64,000 nt of DNA from NCBI GenBank assembly GCA_025403435.1, contig CM046341.1, positions 23,782,908 through 23,846,907 of the forward strand, given 5' to 3'. Under the pieces are notes generated by a model. It did no database searches and was not told the origin of the DNA. It was given only the letters and a program-made list of their open reading frames with translations. The number at the start of each line of letters is the position of its first letter. Positions within the stretch are counted from its first letter, which is position 1. Both the position numbers and the translations under genes were made by a program. Shown here in pieces: positions 1 through 11,161 of the stretch. Source of the DNA: Artocarpus heterophyllus. Its lineage: Eukaryota > Streptophyta > Magnoliopsida > Rosales > Moraceae.

Positions 1-813
1 CCATAAACAAAATTAAACTAACATAATTGGGAAAAAAAAAAAAGAAAGAGTAAGGAAAAGAGTGATTATGGTGTTGGAAGTCCCTTTACGCAAACGGTTC
101 TTTATAGCGTCTAGTGGAGCTCTCTTCTTTTTCTTCTTCTTCTTCTTTTTCATCTCCTAAGCCTAAGAAAAACTAAGAGGAAACTATGAAAAATTGCTTA
201 CTTAAAGTGGTATTTATAGGTTTGGTATTGGGAATTAAAAAAGGGAACTTTGACTTCAAATCAAGTAAAACAAAGGGCCAAAATCGGAGGGATGTAGTGG
301 GGGGGCCCTCCTTTCCTCTCAGCCACGCGCGAACTGTGCACAACTTTGGATCAGGCCATGGCATACACGGGGGTGCCAGATTTACATGTAGCTGTACACT
401 ACTGTAGGCTGCTCGTGCGGGGGCAAGCTTTTTTCTCACTAGGGCACCACTCTTCTATATCGTGGCGTGAGGGGCAAGCCAAAATTAGCATTGGTGTACG
501 ACTCAACTTGTTCCAACATGATGATTTCACCCTTTAGGTTCCAAAAGCTCTAACCTTAACTCCGGATGATTTCCAAATAATATATGTGACTTGAAGCTCT
601 TAAATCTTGACCCCAGATGACCTTGACCCTGGATTTCTAAATATATGTGACCTTGAAGCTCTTAAATCTTCCTTTTAAATGCTCTTTTTAACCCTTGATA
701 TTGAAATAACTATAAAACACAAAATCGTAATTAAAACACAATAAAACTCTAAAACTAACAAAATAAGTATAAGGAAAAATGATATACAAATATGTCAAAT
801 TATGCACTTATCA
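1..813 (-). mobile_element. LTR fragment, probably Ty3-gypsy (Tat/Athila-like?), cut by window edge
   Basis: Read on the minus strand the segment begins with TGATAAGTGCATAATTTGAC (reverse complement of 794-813), a start I associate with plant Gypsy LTRs. It then has a TATA-like CCTATAAATACC (complement of 209-220) followed by a purine/pyrimidine-rich leader. No second LTR or coding domain is visible because the window starts here. The family is inferred; only the start motif and TATA-like box are seen. The small ORFs inside show no recognisable domain and are not called. Confidence 0.42.
582..670. repeat. Imperfect direct repeat, period 61 bp
   Basis: The phrase ATATGTGAC(C)TTGAAGCTCTTAAATCTT occurs at 582-608 and again at 643-670, differing by one inserted C. 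It lies inside the LTR-like fragment, probably as an LTR-internal duplication. Confidence 0.7.
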
Positions 814-1320
814 AAATTTAGCTTTTTTATGCCGAGAAAAAGAAAATCTCCCTAGCCTTTTTGGACATTTTGTGGAAATTTCTAGAAATATCCTGGATTT
901 TCATAAATTTTTACTAATATTACAAATATTTAGAAATATTGTGGATATTTTACGAACATTCTAGAAGAAAAATCCTTCCCCCTCCCCCTATGTCCATGTC
1001 GAGACTTCAAAATATAGATATTCTCGTAGAAAATTTTCTACAATATTATAGACATTTTCATCCTTAGGTAGAGGTTTTGGTAGCCCTTCTCATATGATTA
1101 ATGCCTGTGGATTCGGCTTGAGAATACTCCCACCATCTAGACAGTTGATATAGGCCATCAAGATGCATCCTTGTCGCTAGTAAAAATAGAACATCTTATT
1201 CTTTGTTTACAGATATCATTGTCAGTATAGATAATCTCAATATGTGTAGAAAGAAACATAAGAAGGATTGAAACAAAAATATGTTGTCTAAACAAATTAA
1301 AAAAGTTAAGTTTTGTCAGC

Positions 1321-1986
1321 ATGCTTAGTAAAAATAATGAAAAATACAACTTAAAATCATGCTTAGTAAATTTATTTACCCATAGCAAAAGGCGGAACAC
1401 TCACAACCCCATTCTTGAAGTCGCTCAACACAACATCTTTGAGTTCAGTCATGTTCAATGTAAGTTAAAGCCTACACAACCTGCCAACTCTGCCTGTGCA
1501 CTGACTGGGATCCCCTCATCAAAACTAACTCAAATTCAATGTCAATGCCTCTGTTGTTGCTGGTCTTGGCTCGATCGGTTTAGTGTTGTCATCAGAGACC
1601 ACCATGGAAATGTTCGCTATGCCATGACTTGAAAGCTATCAAGCTTCCTTAATGTCCATTCAGCGGAGCTTCTTGTTATTCGTGAAGGCCTTCAACTAAC
1701 TCTTGACTCAGGCTTGCAGCTCTGCTCTATAGAAAGCGACTCAGTCTATGCTACAAATCAGATCCGTGCCAAAGATCCTCACTTCCCCATGGAAGCCCTT
1801 GTGTATGATTTCTATTGTAATTTGCTAACTTGTGGTTCCTGCTCTCATGTTTATAGATCAAACAATGTTGTAGCCCACACACTTGCAACCTTTGCTCTTT
1901 CTCCTTTGGAATATCACTTTTGGCTTGGTGAGAGCTCTCCTTGTATTGCTGATTTGGTTTTTGCTAAATGCCTTCAACGAAATTGA
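1321..1986 (+). pseudogene. RNase H-like (RVT_3 type) domain remnant
   Basis: One reading frame runs from 1321 to 1986, broken only by a TGA at 1630-1632. After a poorly conserved start it reads VVIRDHHGNV, then a segment with SAELLVIREGLQL, then IESDS, and finally SNNVVAHTLATFAL. This order of acidic motifs and the C-terminal 'N.VAH.LA..AL' signature matches the plant RNase H-like domain found in LINE-derived and stand-alone 'putative ribonuclease H' proteins. The usual first catalytic Asp (a DGA-type motif) is not visible, so enzymatic function is unlikely. No reverse transcriptase is found upstream. It is most likely a LINE tail or a dead copy of an RNase H-domain gene. Confidence 0.6.
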
Positions 1987-2256
1987 CTCCATTTTCTCCT
2001 AAAAAAAAATCTAGAGGCTAATGTTACATTGTTAAGTAAATAAAATAATAAAACAATAGGTTATAATTTATTTGTATTTTTTAATTCAATATTCATATGT
2101 AAATTAGAGGGTAAGATTGTAATTTAATATTACTATTAGGATTAGGAGTTCTAAACTGAGGGTGACATGAGATTGCCAATCCCATTTTTCAATCTTAAAT
2201 TTGTATGGGGCAACCACTTCCACTTGCATCCCAATATGAAAAAGTGCAAGTAAACA

Positions 2257-2614
2257 CAATGGCAGAGCCAAGAAATTTTTTTAATGGGGGCACCATATAA
2301 AAATATTGGAGACAACTATTTACTAAATATGAATACATTACATATTTTAGTTATTCAGCAGGTGCATAATTATAATTTTTTTAATATAATGGGGACACAA
2401 TTGATATTTCATGAGAATTTTAGGATTAAAACTTAATTTTTTAAAATTTAAGTGAGAGCACAATTAATGTTTTATAAAATTTTAGGGCAATTTTATTTTA
2501 TAATTTGTATGGAGGCAACACTAATATTTTTAAAAAATTTTAGGACTAAAATTTAATTATTACAAATTTGAATAGGGGCACGTACCCCGTCAAGTAGCTT
2601 TAGCTCCACCACTG
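2257..2614. mobile_element. hAT-type MITE, 358 bp, with perfect 8-bp target duplication
   Basis: The ends are CAATGGCAGAGCCAAG (left) and the complement of CTTTAGCTCCACCACTG (right), giving imperfect terminal inverted repeats of the CAGTGGCGGAGC type. The flanks carry an identical AGTAAACA at 2249-2256 and 2615-2622. An 8-bp duplication plus this terminus is the hAT superfamily signature. The interior is AT-rich, has no ORF and contains three short repeats of an 'ATTTTAGG.TTAAA' phrase. Confidence 0.8.
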
Positions 2615-2622
2615 AGTAAACA

Positions 2623-5600
2623 TGAATTAACTTCCATTTCTCTTGATATATAAAAAAAAAAACTCTCATTCTACGACCTTCATAAGTAAACATGTTAAAT
2701 TTCTAAAAAGTCATGCTCGTGGGATGCATGTGATATGCATGTAACAAGTTAAATTATAAAAAAACAATTCTTTCACCTACCAAAAAGGAAGATCTAAGAC
2801 TTAAAAAAACTCATTGAGCTTCAAGTTTAGGTTGATCGTGCCAGTTGCATTCTTAAACACAAGTAATTTAGGTTTCATTTTCAATGACATGTTACCTGCA
2901 TGTTACGGTATGATCTCAAGTGCACAGATTTTCAAAAATCTAACATTTGGGAGACAAAAATTATTGGTGTCATAGATGAAAACTTCAAAGGCCAAACCTA
3001 CATCATTTGAAGTGACAAGGATGAGACGATTTTGATTCTTTGGAGGTCAAAAATAAAAATAACCAAAAAATAAGAGCTCTAGTTATTTTTTAATACAAAA
3101 AATGTTAAAAATTACCCAAAAAAATAAAGAACTAATGCTTTTTTTTTTTTTTTAATGATTCGGAGTTTGATGCACAATCTACCTATTCAGTATTATCCAA
3201 AGAGTGAGATATCAATCTGCTAATTTATGTTTTATTCAACATGTTTTTCTTTTAATTTTATTTTAATTTTAATTCTAACAAAATTATAATTCAATTATAA
3301 AAAAATTATTTTTTCATTAAACTTTAAAAATATGAACAACAGTAAAAATATATATATATATATCTTTTGAGAAAAAAAAGCATATATAAAATTTAAAAAA
3401 CTATTCAGATAAAAAACTATTAATAAGAAAACAAAAAAAGCTCCCCCTTCTTTGTGTGTGCTTGATGGGGAATGAGGGGCGACGGATAGGTGGTGCGATA
3501 GAGTGGGAGGGTGACTTAGGTGGGGCATGACAAGGGTGGCAATTCGAAGGTGGAGAAGACAAGCAGGGACCTCGACGGGTGGGGCTTGCGATTGGTTGGG
3601 TGGCAATGGCGGGGCGACACAACTTGAAGGTGCGGGGCGATGGTCAGGAGCCGCGACAGGTGGTGGGTGATTGGCAGCAATCGCGATGGCTGAGGGTGCC
3701 GACGGTGGGACGACCATGGTTGTTGCTTTTGGCGACAGGGGCTGGGTTGTGGGGGAGGGGCTGTTTGCCTAAGTTGTGGAGGAGGGGTTGTTTGGCTAGG
3801 TTAGATTAGTTAGGGTTTTTGGTTTAAATCAATGGTTGAGATTTAATGTTTTTAGATCAATGGCTGAGCTTAAAATGTCATATTAAGTAAAAAAAATTGA
3901 CATTATTAAGTTCAAGGGTTTTAGTATGATTAGTTTTAGTTTAAGGGTGTTTCTGTAATTTGAGTAAAACACAACAGGAGTTAGTGTAATTTATCTCTTC
4001 TTTTTTTTGAATTTGAAGTCAAACTCTCGATCTTTTGACATGGGTGTAAATTTAGAGTTTGGTTATATTTGCAACTATTTTTTATTTTTAATTTGTTACT
4101 TTTATTTTTCATTTTACAAATACTCTACATAGCAATAATTGAATGACTTTGTTAAAACAATTGTTCAGTTTAAAGTTAACAATTGTTCACTTTAATGTTT
4201 GCATTCACAAATTTTGCAAAAGAAAAATTATTAGTGGTTGTGGGTATAATTTAACTGGAAATCCAAAGTTGAGGTTTAAAGTTAAAATCACGCACTAGAA
4301 GAAAAATATTAAACACCTACGGAGTTTAAAGTTGTTAGAGCAATTTTTTTCTTTTTCGTTGTTTATATCCTTTTTTAAGGGTCGAAAAGTTGTTTCTTTC
4401 AGTCTGTGTGCGGTCAGTTTAATTTCTGCCTCCTCCACTCCTCTTAATTACTAACAACCCAAACAAACGAGGAAAATAGCAGCAGACAAACACGAAAGGC
4501 CAATATTGCTTTTGTTATTATTTTTATTTTTATTTGTATCGTTATAATTATAATATAATGTCTTTTTAACAAATCTCAGCTCTACATAATTTTTTAAGAT
4601 GACGTTTCAACTTTTACAGGGCAAATACCTTTGGTGAATTAGTGTTCCTAAGATGGAAATGCCTCCTAAAAATCTGTTTTAAAACTCATCCCATGTATTT
4701 ATCATTCTTTAACAAAATAATGTGTGATAAAAATACCTATTATTTTCTCTTTTGCTGAAAAAGTTGGTAATTAATTGTAGAAAAAGGTTGTCTATCAGAA
4801 GAAAAATCATTGAATCATTATTAAGTACACGTAATAAATATAAAAATCTCATTATAAAAATATGTTGACGTCATAAATATATTAACAAATAATATGCTAC
4901 CTTTGAACAATGAAATTATATAGTTAAATAAAAACCATTTTAACCTAACAATTTATTTGTAAAAGTTAATAAAAACTGAAAAGAGTTGCCCTGTGACACG
5001 ATCCATAATTAGCTATGTCGCATTAATAAACATAAAAGGCATACATATGCATGCTTTGCCATGTCCTGTCATAATTTATTTAGTTTTACTGAAAATGTTA
5101 TATCATAACTTAATATATAACAAAATATATCATAAATTGTAAAATCTAAAAAAGAGTTAAAAAATCAAGTAAAAGTACTAGCGTACTATTTGGTGCGTAA
5201 TTCATCGAGTAACAAGAGTCATATATGGTATTCTATCATCGATTCAGCCCAAAAAAAAAAAAGAAATTAAAAAGAAAGGAGAAATCTATTATTTAAAAAA
5301 AAAAAACAAGAGTCATACCTTACTTATTATCCAGGGATTTGAAAAAAATTACTTTTTGGGAAATTTTTTTTGGTTAATGACCTTTTTTTTGTTAGTTTTT
5401 GACACAAAAAAAAACTTTTTAGATATTAAAATAATTTCAGTTTTTTTTCATCTTATTGAGGTTTTTTATCTTGTTATAATAATTTTTTTTTAAACTAAAA
5501 TAATTTATCTATACATAAATATATTTTTAGATAAAAAAAAAAGATCATTTTCTTAATTCAAAATTTGTTTGGACCTTTTTGTTAAATTTTTTTATTATTT

Positions 5601-5700
5601 ATTTATTAAAAATATGTATGGTCCTTTTTGTTTCTCAAAACACACAAACAAAAAAGTGTGGATTTTTGGCTACAAAGGAAGGGAAGGTGGGAAGGTAAAA
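2623..5700. other. Spacer upstream of pyruvate kinase, with a G-rich island
   Basis: This is mostly AT-rich sequence with long A and T runs, short (TA)n at 3349-3363, and no coding signal I can support. The exception is about 3458-3815, which is strongly G-rich on the plus strand (many GGTGG, GGGG and GGCGA runs) and therefore open in several frames on both strands. The ORFs there share no motif with known proteins and look compositional. No terminal inverted repeats were found around the island. Confidence 0.5.
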
Positions 5701-5716
5701 GTAAACTACTGCACGG

Positions 5717-5959
5717 GCCCACCAATTCCTGTCTCTGCTTCACTTTCTCTTTCCAACTCGCTCTCTCTCCGCGATTTCACCGAAGAAAACAAACTTAGGA
5801 AGAACACAATTCCAAATCTGAATCCAAATCAGTGTATAAATTCGATTTCTTGATTAATTCTTCTATCTACCTTTTGAGGACAGTGAAGAAAAGGAGCTTG
5901 CGAGTTGGTCATCGACTTACTGAGTGGTCGTTGAACGAGTGTTTGTTCGGAGTTTAGGA
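5717..5959 (+). promoter_or_regulatory. Putative core promoter / 5' UTR of pyruvate kinase
   Basis: A GGGCCCACC element lies at about 5717, of the GGCCCA/site II type common in plant housekeeping promoters. It is followed by a pyrimidine patch (CTTTCTCTTTCC... through CTCTCTCTCC) at about 5748-5770 and a TATAAAT at 5835-5841. Plant transcription often starts near such Y-patches, so the TATAAAT could be a TATA box or lie in the leader. The exact start site cannot be read from sequence. Confidence 0.4.
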
Positions 5960-8630
5960 ATGGCGAATATCGACATAGAAGGACTGCTTAAGGAGATCCC
6001 AAACGATGGGCGACTGCCGAAGACGAAGATCGTGTGCACGCTGGGACCGGCGTCTCGGTCGGTGGAGATGATCGAGAAGCTTCTCACGGCCGGCATGAAC
6101 GTCGCTCGATTCAACTTCTCTCATGGAACTCATGAGTACCACCAGGAGACTCTGGACAATCTCAGGACCGCCATGTCCAACACTCGGATCCTCTGCGCCG
6201 TCATGCTTGACACAAAGGTCTCCTTTCTCTCTTTTGAAAAGATATTTTGCGAATTTCTTGCAAAAATGGAAGTTTTGGTTTGGAATCAGACTTTTCTGGC
6301 AAACGATATAAAAGTTTTTTTTTTTTTTTAATTATTTGTTTCGTTATTAGGTCTGCAAGCTATTTAATTAGTTCATTCTACTGAATCTCTTTTGACTGAC
6401 CTAATCTGTGAAAAGCATTGTGGTTAAATCTTTTTCTTGTAATTAAAGTTGGCTATACATGAGGTCAAAACACAAACGTATCCAATTTAGGTTAAATCTA
6501 TAAAACATACAGCATTGCTTGGTAGGTTACAACCTGATGTTATGGTACTCTTAAGAGTATTCTCGTCATATATTTTATTTCCAAAGAAACTCATTTGTTA
6601 AAGAGTAATTTAGGTTTTTCTTTTTACCCTTGAGAAAATTTGGCTTTGTGGGTTGACAATGCTATAATATATTAATTTGGCATGATTTATGTTCCGGTTG
6701 ATACTGTCCATTTTTGGGTTATGATGCTCTTAGATAAGGATTACATTCTGGATATGTTTTCATTTGCATGAAGTGCTAGCTACAATGAGATTTACATTTT
6801 CCTGGCCGTGAATTTGATTTGTCTTTTTCCTTGCAGGGACCTGAGATTCGCACTGGTTTTCTAAAGGATGGAAAGCCTATTCAACTTAAGGAGGGTCAGG
6901 AGATTACCATAACTACTGATTACAGCATCAAGGGTGATCAGGAGATGATTTCCATGAGCTACCAAAAGCTGGCTGTGGACTTGAAGCCTGGAAATACCAT
7001 TTTATGCGCAGATGGTACCATTACCCTGACTGTCTTGTCTTGTGACCCAAAGGCTGGGACTGTGAGGTGCCGTTGTGAGAACACTGCAATGCTTGGAGAG
7101 CGAAAAAATGTTAACCTTCCTGGTGTTGTGGTGGACCTTCCAACCCTAACTGAGAAAGACAAGGAAGATATTCTTGGATGGGGTGTTCCAAACAAAATTG
7201 ATATGATTGCTCTTTCTTTTGTACGCAAGGGATCAGATCTTGTGCATGTCCGTAAGGTTCTTGGGCCCTATGCCAAGCATATCATGTTGATGTCAAAGGT
7301 ATGCTATTCCTTTTGGTGTTTCACTTGTCCAGATGTTATTTAGTTAGATAGGCTAGATATCATGTAGCCATGAGTGTTAGATATTATTCATCTATTCTAT
7401 GCGTATGCATATATGATGGATCTGCAAACCTTGAGTAGTGAGTTATATGAGTAAAGTAAAGCTTGCTTTAGCTTATAAGAAGTGAAATATGCCAATGTGG
7501 CTTCTTAGTTGCCAGCTTATCTTTGCCTGTTCTCTTTATATTATGCACATACACAAATCATGGATACAGTTTCTCTTGCTATTTTTGCAACCGTAATCTT
7601 CCATGCGTTTGGGTCTATGCATGTTTACCTGCATTGTTGGTTCGCAACACACTAATATGTTGATAAAGTTTTGGAGATGTTATGCTTGCTTTGCTTTGTT
7701 GCTTGGGAAATATTTTTGACTTTTATGGTGGAAATTTTAGATTTTTTGATTATTTTGGTTAAGATATGCAATTTTCTTGAGCGGCTAGTGAATATACGTT
7801 TCTGTGGTTTCTCTCAGGTTGAGAACCAGGAGGGAGTCATCAACTTTGATGAGATCTTGCGGGAGACTGATGCATTCATGGTTGCTCGTGGTGATCTTGG
7901 AATGGAGATCCCAGTTGAGAAGATCTTCCTGGCGCAGAAAATGATGATATACAAGTGTAATCTTGTGGGTAAGCCTGTTGTCACTGCCACACAAATGCTC
8001 GAGTCCATGATCAAGTCTCCAAGGCCTACCCGTGCCGAAGCTACTGATGTAGCTAATGCAGTTCTTGATGGAACTGATTGTGTTATGCTTAGTGGTGAGA
8101 GTGCAGCTGGGGCCTATCCAGAACTTGCTGTGAAGATCATGGCTCGTATTTGTATCGAGGCAGAATCTTCTCTTGACTATGGAGCAATCTTTAAGGAAAT
8201 GATTAGGTCAACCCCTCTTCCAATGAGCCCATTGGAGAGTCTTGCATCCTCTGCGGTGCGAACAGCTAACAAAGCCAAAGCGAAACTTATTGTTGTGATG
8301 ACACGTGGTGGTACCACAGCCAAATTGGTAGCCAAATACAGACCAGCTGTTCCAATCCTCTCTGTAGTGGTTCCAGTGTTGACGACAGACTCGTTTGATT
8401 GGACCTGCAGCGATGAGACTCCTGCAAGGCACAGCCTGATTTACCGGGGTCTGCTTCCCCTACTGGCCGAAGGATCCGCTAAGGCAACCGATGCGGAATC
8501 CACCGAGGTGATCTTGGAAGCTGCATTGAAATCAGCAATCGAGAGGGGGCTGTGTAAACCTGGTGATGCCGTTGTGGCACTTCATCGTATTGGAACCGCC
8601 TCTGTGATTAAGATCTGCATAGTGAAATGA
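5960..8630 (+). CDS. Cytosolic pyruvate kinase, three exons, 510 aa
   Basis: This enzyme catalyses the last step of glycolysis, phosphoenolpyruvate + ADP to pyruvate + ATP, in the cytosol. Exons are 5960-6217, 6837-7298 and 7818-8630. Both introns (619 and 519 bp) are GT-AG, phase 0, and the second sits within the pyruvate kinase signature. Visible motifs are CTLGPAS (about 26-32), NVARFNFSHG (about 47-56), the signature IMLMSKVENQEGV (about 235-247) whose Lys240 is the catalytic lysine and last codon of exon 2, MVARGDLGMEIP (about 261-272), ATQMLESMI, and CVMLSGESAAGAYP. The C-terminus ends in the conserved IKICIVK. The start at 5960 is chosen because MANIDIEG matches plant cytosolic isoforms; an in-frame ATG at 5924 would add 12 unlikely residues. 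There is no transit peptide, which argues against a plastid isoform. All key residues are present, so it should be functional. It is the only intact host housekeeping gene in the window. Confidence 0.95.
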
Positions 8631-9957
8631 TGTGGTACATGCAGGTTACCAGAATTGCTATCTTAAGGCAGTGACATGTTGGACCTTATTTTCCTTTTGA
8701 GTACTTATTTTAAGCTATGTGGCCTTCAGGGCGCTAAAAATTAGTTTTCGGCCATTTTTCCTTGAGCTTTCTTGGAGGGTTGAGCACCTCTGGATTATCT
8801 TGCTGTCATGTATTTCTCTGTTAGTTAATGTTATGACTCATCTTAATTTGGCATGGTATAAAAAAATAAGGCTTGGCTCTTTTGTAATCCTTGTCTTTTG
8901 CTTCTTTGCGCGTTCTTTCCTTGACGATGCTATGCTTATTGATCAGTTTTAGAAAGGAGAAGCCTTCGGTGAGGGCCCGACATCAGGTCCTGAAAAAAAA
9001 AAAGTATAAAAAGTGTACAGCGGCCTGGCTTCTCAGCACCAATGATTGTGAGAAGAAAGAAAAGAGGTAAGTTAGTCTACTCTATGCGCTGCTTGTGAAC
9101 CTGGCTGCCGACTGAGTACATGTGATGTGAATAAGAAGGTGAAATAGTATTAGAATGTGAATCAGAAAATAAAATCGAGTTAGAATAAGAATGAGAATAA
9201 AATCGAAAAATAATAACCATAGAGTAAGTGATTCTTTCAAATGCTAATATTTGGTTAAACATTGGATAACATTTGCATAAAGAAACCAAAATAGAATGTG
9301 AATGTAAATAAGAATCGCAAGTTCTTACTTTCTTTGCTGAACGCCTGAACCTGTAATCTCATTTGTATTTCTATTTTTGTTTCCCTTTATATCAATGAGA
9401 ATTTTTCTGTTTCTTTTTCAGGAAAAATAAAAGAAAAGCAATATAATGAAACACAGAATGAATGATTATTTTCAATTCTAATAGTTGGTTAAACATTTGA
9501 TTATTGAAATGTGATGAAATAATAACTATTTTAACAAATGGCCATATAATTTAATTTCAAAATATTTTTATATTCGAATGGTGGGACGGGTCCCCACCCC
9601 CAAAAAAAAAAAAAAATGGTGGGACGCGCACTTTAATTCAAATATTGATATTTTGGAAGGGCAATTCAGGATATAAAAGCCTATGTATTTACGTAGGTTG
9701 GATACTTGGAACGCATCCGTTCGCCCAACTATACATAAGAATAAACCCAAGGTTCTGCCGACGCGTTCCCAAGATTAGTCTAACTGCACGAAGAATTTTC
9801 TTGTCTTGTATGAACTTTTGACCTGAAACAATGATTTTTTTCTTTCATTTACAGCAAAATCAATAGGTGCTAAAGATGAAAACAGATATATATATATAGA
9901 ATGAGTTTTTGTCGGGTTATACAAAAACCACCGACGAGTCAACAAAGTAATTTTAAT
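8631..9957. other. 3' UTR of pyruvate kinase and AT-rich spacer
   Basis: Sequence after the stop codon at 8628-8630 is T-rich to about 8950 and is probably 3' UTR. From about 8960 to 9957 it is spacer with a few A runs, and a short G/C-rich hairpin-like patch near 9580-9602 (GGGACGGGTCCCC). No gene is seen. Confidence 0.45.
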
Positions 9958-10716
9958 TGGGGCCGACAATATAGATTATGACACGACAATACGACATGAA
10001 CCCGATACATTTTTTCCTTTTGTCACATTAGGTCAACAAAATAACTACGGGTCATTTTAGTGTAAACTTAAAACTGTCTTGTCTAAAAACGGGTTATATG
10101 TGGGTTAACTCGTATGACACTAAAATGACTCGCCCGACTCACGAATAATTATTTAAATATTTTTTAAAATATTTTCTCCCATTATCAAATGTATCCATAA
10201 AACAAAACCTTAGTTCACTTAATCTTAGACCACACTTCAAACTAGATTGATTTTAACTCTTGAACAATAAGAACATAGTTCTAGTTTGATCACTAGAGAT
10301 TTTTTTATTTTGTTCGACTTGTTACTTTGTCGGTGTTGGACTTGTTATTTTGTTAGATATTTTAAAAAATTTTAGGACAATTTTTTATTTTTGTAGATGA
10401 AACTCATTTGATTTTGAGTAAATTTGTTTTATGGTTGTTTTTATATTATTTTAGTGTAAATTCAAAGCTAAAAAAGGTCACGGATTAGTGTTAGTTATTG
10501 CGGGCCATTGACGAGTTTCGAGTCATTGGTAGGTTGCGGGTAATTTGCATTTCGCAGGTTGCATAAAGAATGGGCTAGTAGGGATCGTGTTCATGTCAAT
10601 CCGTATCAGAACGGGTCCTGTTAGTGTTAAGATTTTCCAACCCGTTCGTTGGACAAGTCAGGTTAAAAATAGATCCTCAACTTGACTCGAACCCAACCTA
10701 CGAATTGTCACCCCTA
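9958..10716. mobile_element. Non-autonomous hAT-like element, 759 bp
   Basis: The right end read inward is TAGGGGTGACAA and the left end is TGGGGCCGACAA, matching at 9 of 12 positions. TAGGGGTG-type termini are typical of plant hAT elements. The flanks are ATTTTAAT at 9950-9957 and ATTTTAAG at 10717-10724, an 8-bp duplication with one mismatch. The interior is rich in GACACGAC / GGGTCA / CGGGTT phrases and has no transposase ORF, so it would need a transposase supplied in trans. Confidence 0.68.
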
Positions 10717-10879
10717 ATTTTAAGCGTTGAATTAGAAAATGACGGTTGTGATTGATAGGGGCAGCTAAAATTTGAGGCAGCTAGTGGTGTAGATTAAAAA
10801 ATAATAATAATAAAAGAACTAATATAGAACATTATTTAATGAGGAAAATATTAATATTTTAATCATGTATGGATTATTT

Positions 10880-10999
10880 GGGTCCGTTTGGTTCGAGTAT
10901 TTGAGTAGAGTATTTAAATGAAGATTTAAATTTTTGTAACAGAAAATACTGCAGCAAAATTATTCGAACCGTGATTCGAATATCCAACCAAACGGGCCC
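10880..10999 (+). mobile_element. PIF/Harbinger (Tourist)-like MITE, 120 bp, copy 1
   Basis: It starts GGGTCCGTTTGGTTCGAGTA and ends with CCAACCAAACGGGCCC, giving terminal inverted repeats of the GGGCCCGTTTGG type. A second copy of the same length lies inverted at 54122-54241 and aligns along its whole length. The right flank is TTA, the left TTT, so the expected 3-bp TTA duplication is degraded here but intact at the second copy. No coding capacity. Confidence 0.78.
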
Positions 11000-11161
11000 T
11001 TAGAGAGGATTGTCGTTTTGGGAGAACTCTTTCTACTGTTTCCTTCCTCTTCCTCTTTCATTTCGAAGGCTCTGCCGGGGCAAATGTTTTAGGAGTTTTG
11101 TAAGACTTTTCGTGACATTTTTTTTTTTTTTTTGAATGTAAGGTCATAACAATTAGGTGGG

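Noticed and set aside
3295..3809. Pro/His-rich and Gly/Arg-rich ORFs on both strands
   Set aside because: They follow from the G-rich composition; no motif or homologous pattern recognised.
5924..5959. Upstream in-frame ATG extending pyruvate kinase by 12 aa
   Set aside because: The next Met (5960) gives the conserved plant cytosolic N-terminus; the extension does not resemble a transit peptide.
7671..7817. 5' extension of the exon 3 reading frame
   Set aside because: Intron sequence: the CAG acceptor at 7815-7817 is followed by VENQEGV, which continues exon 2 exactly.
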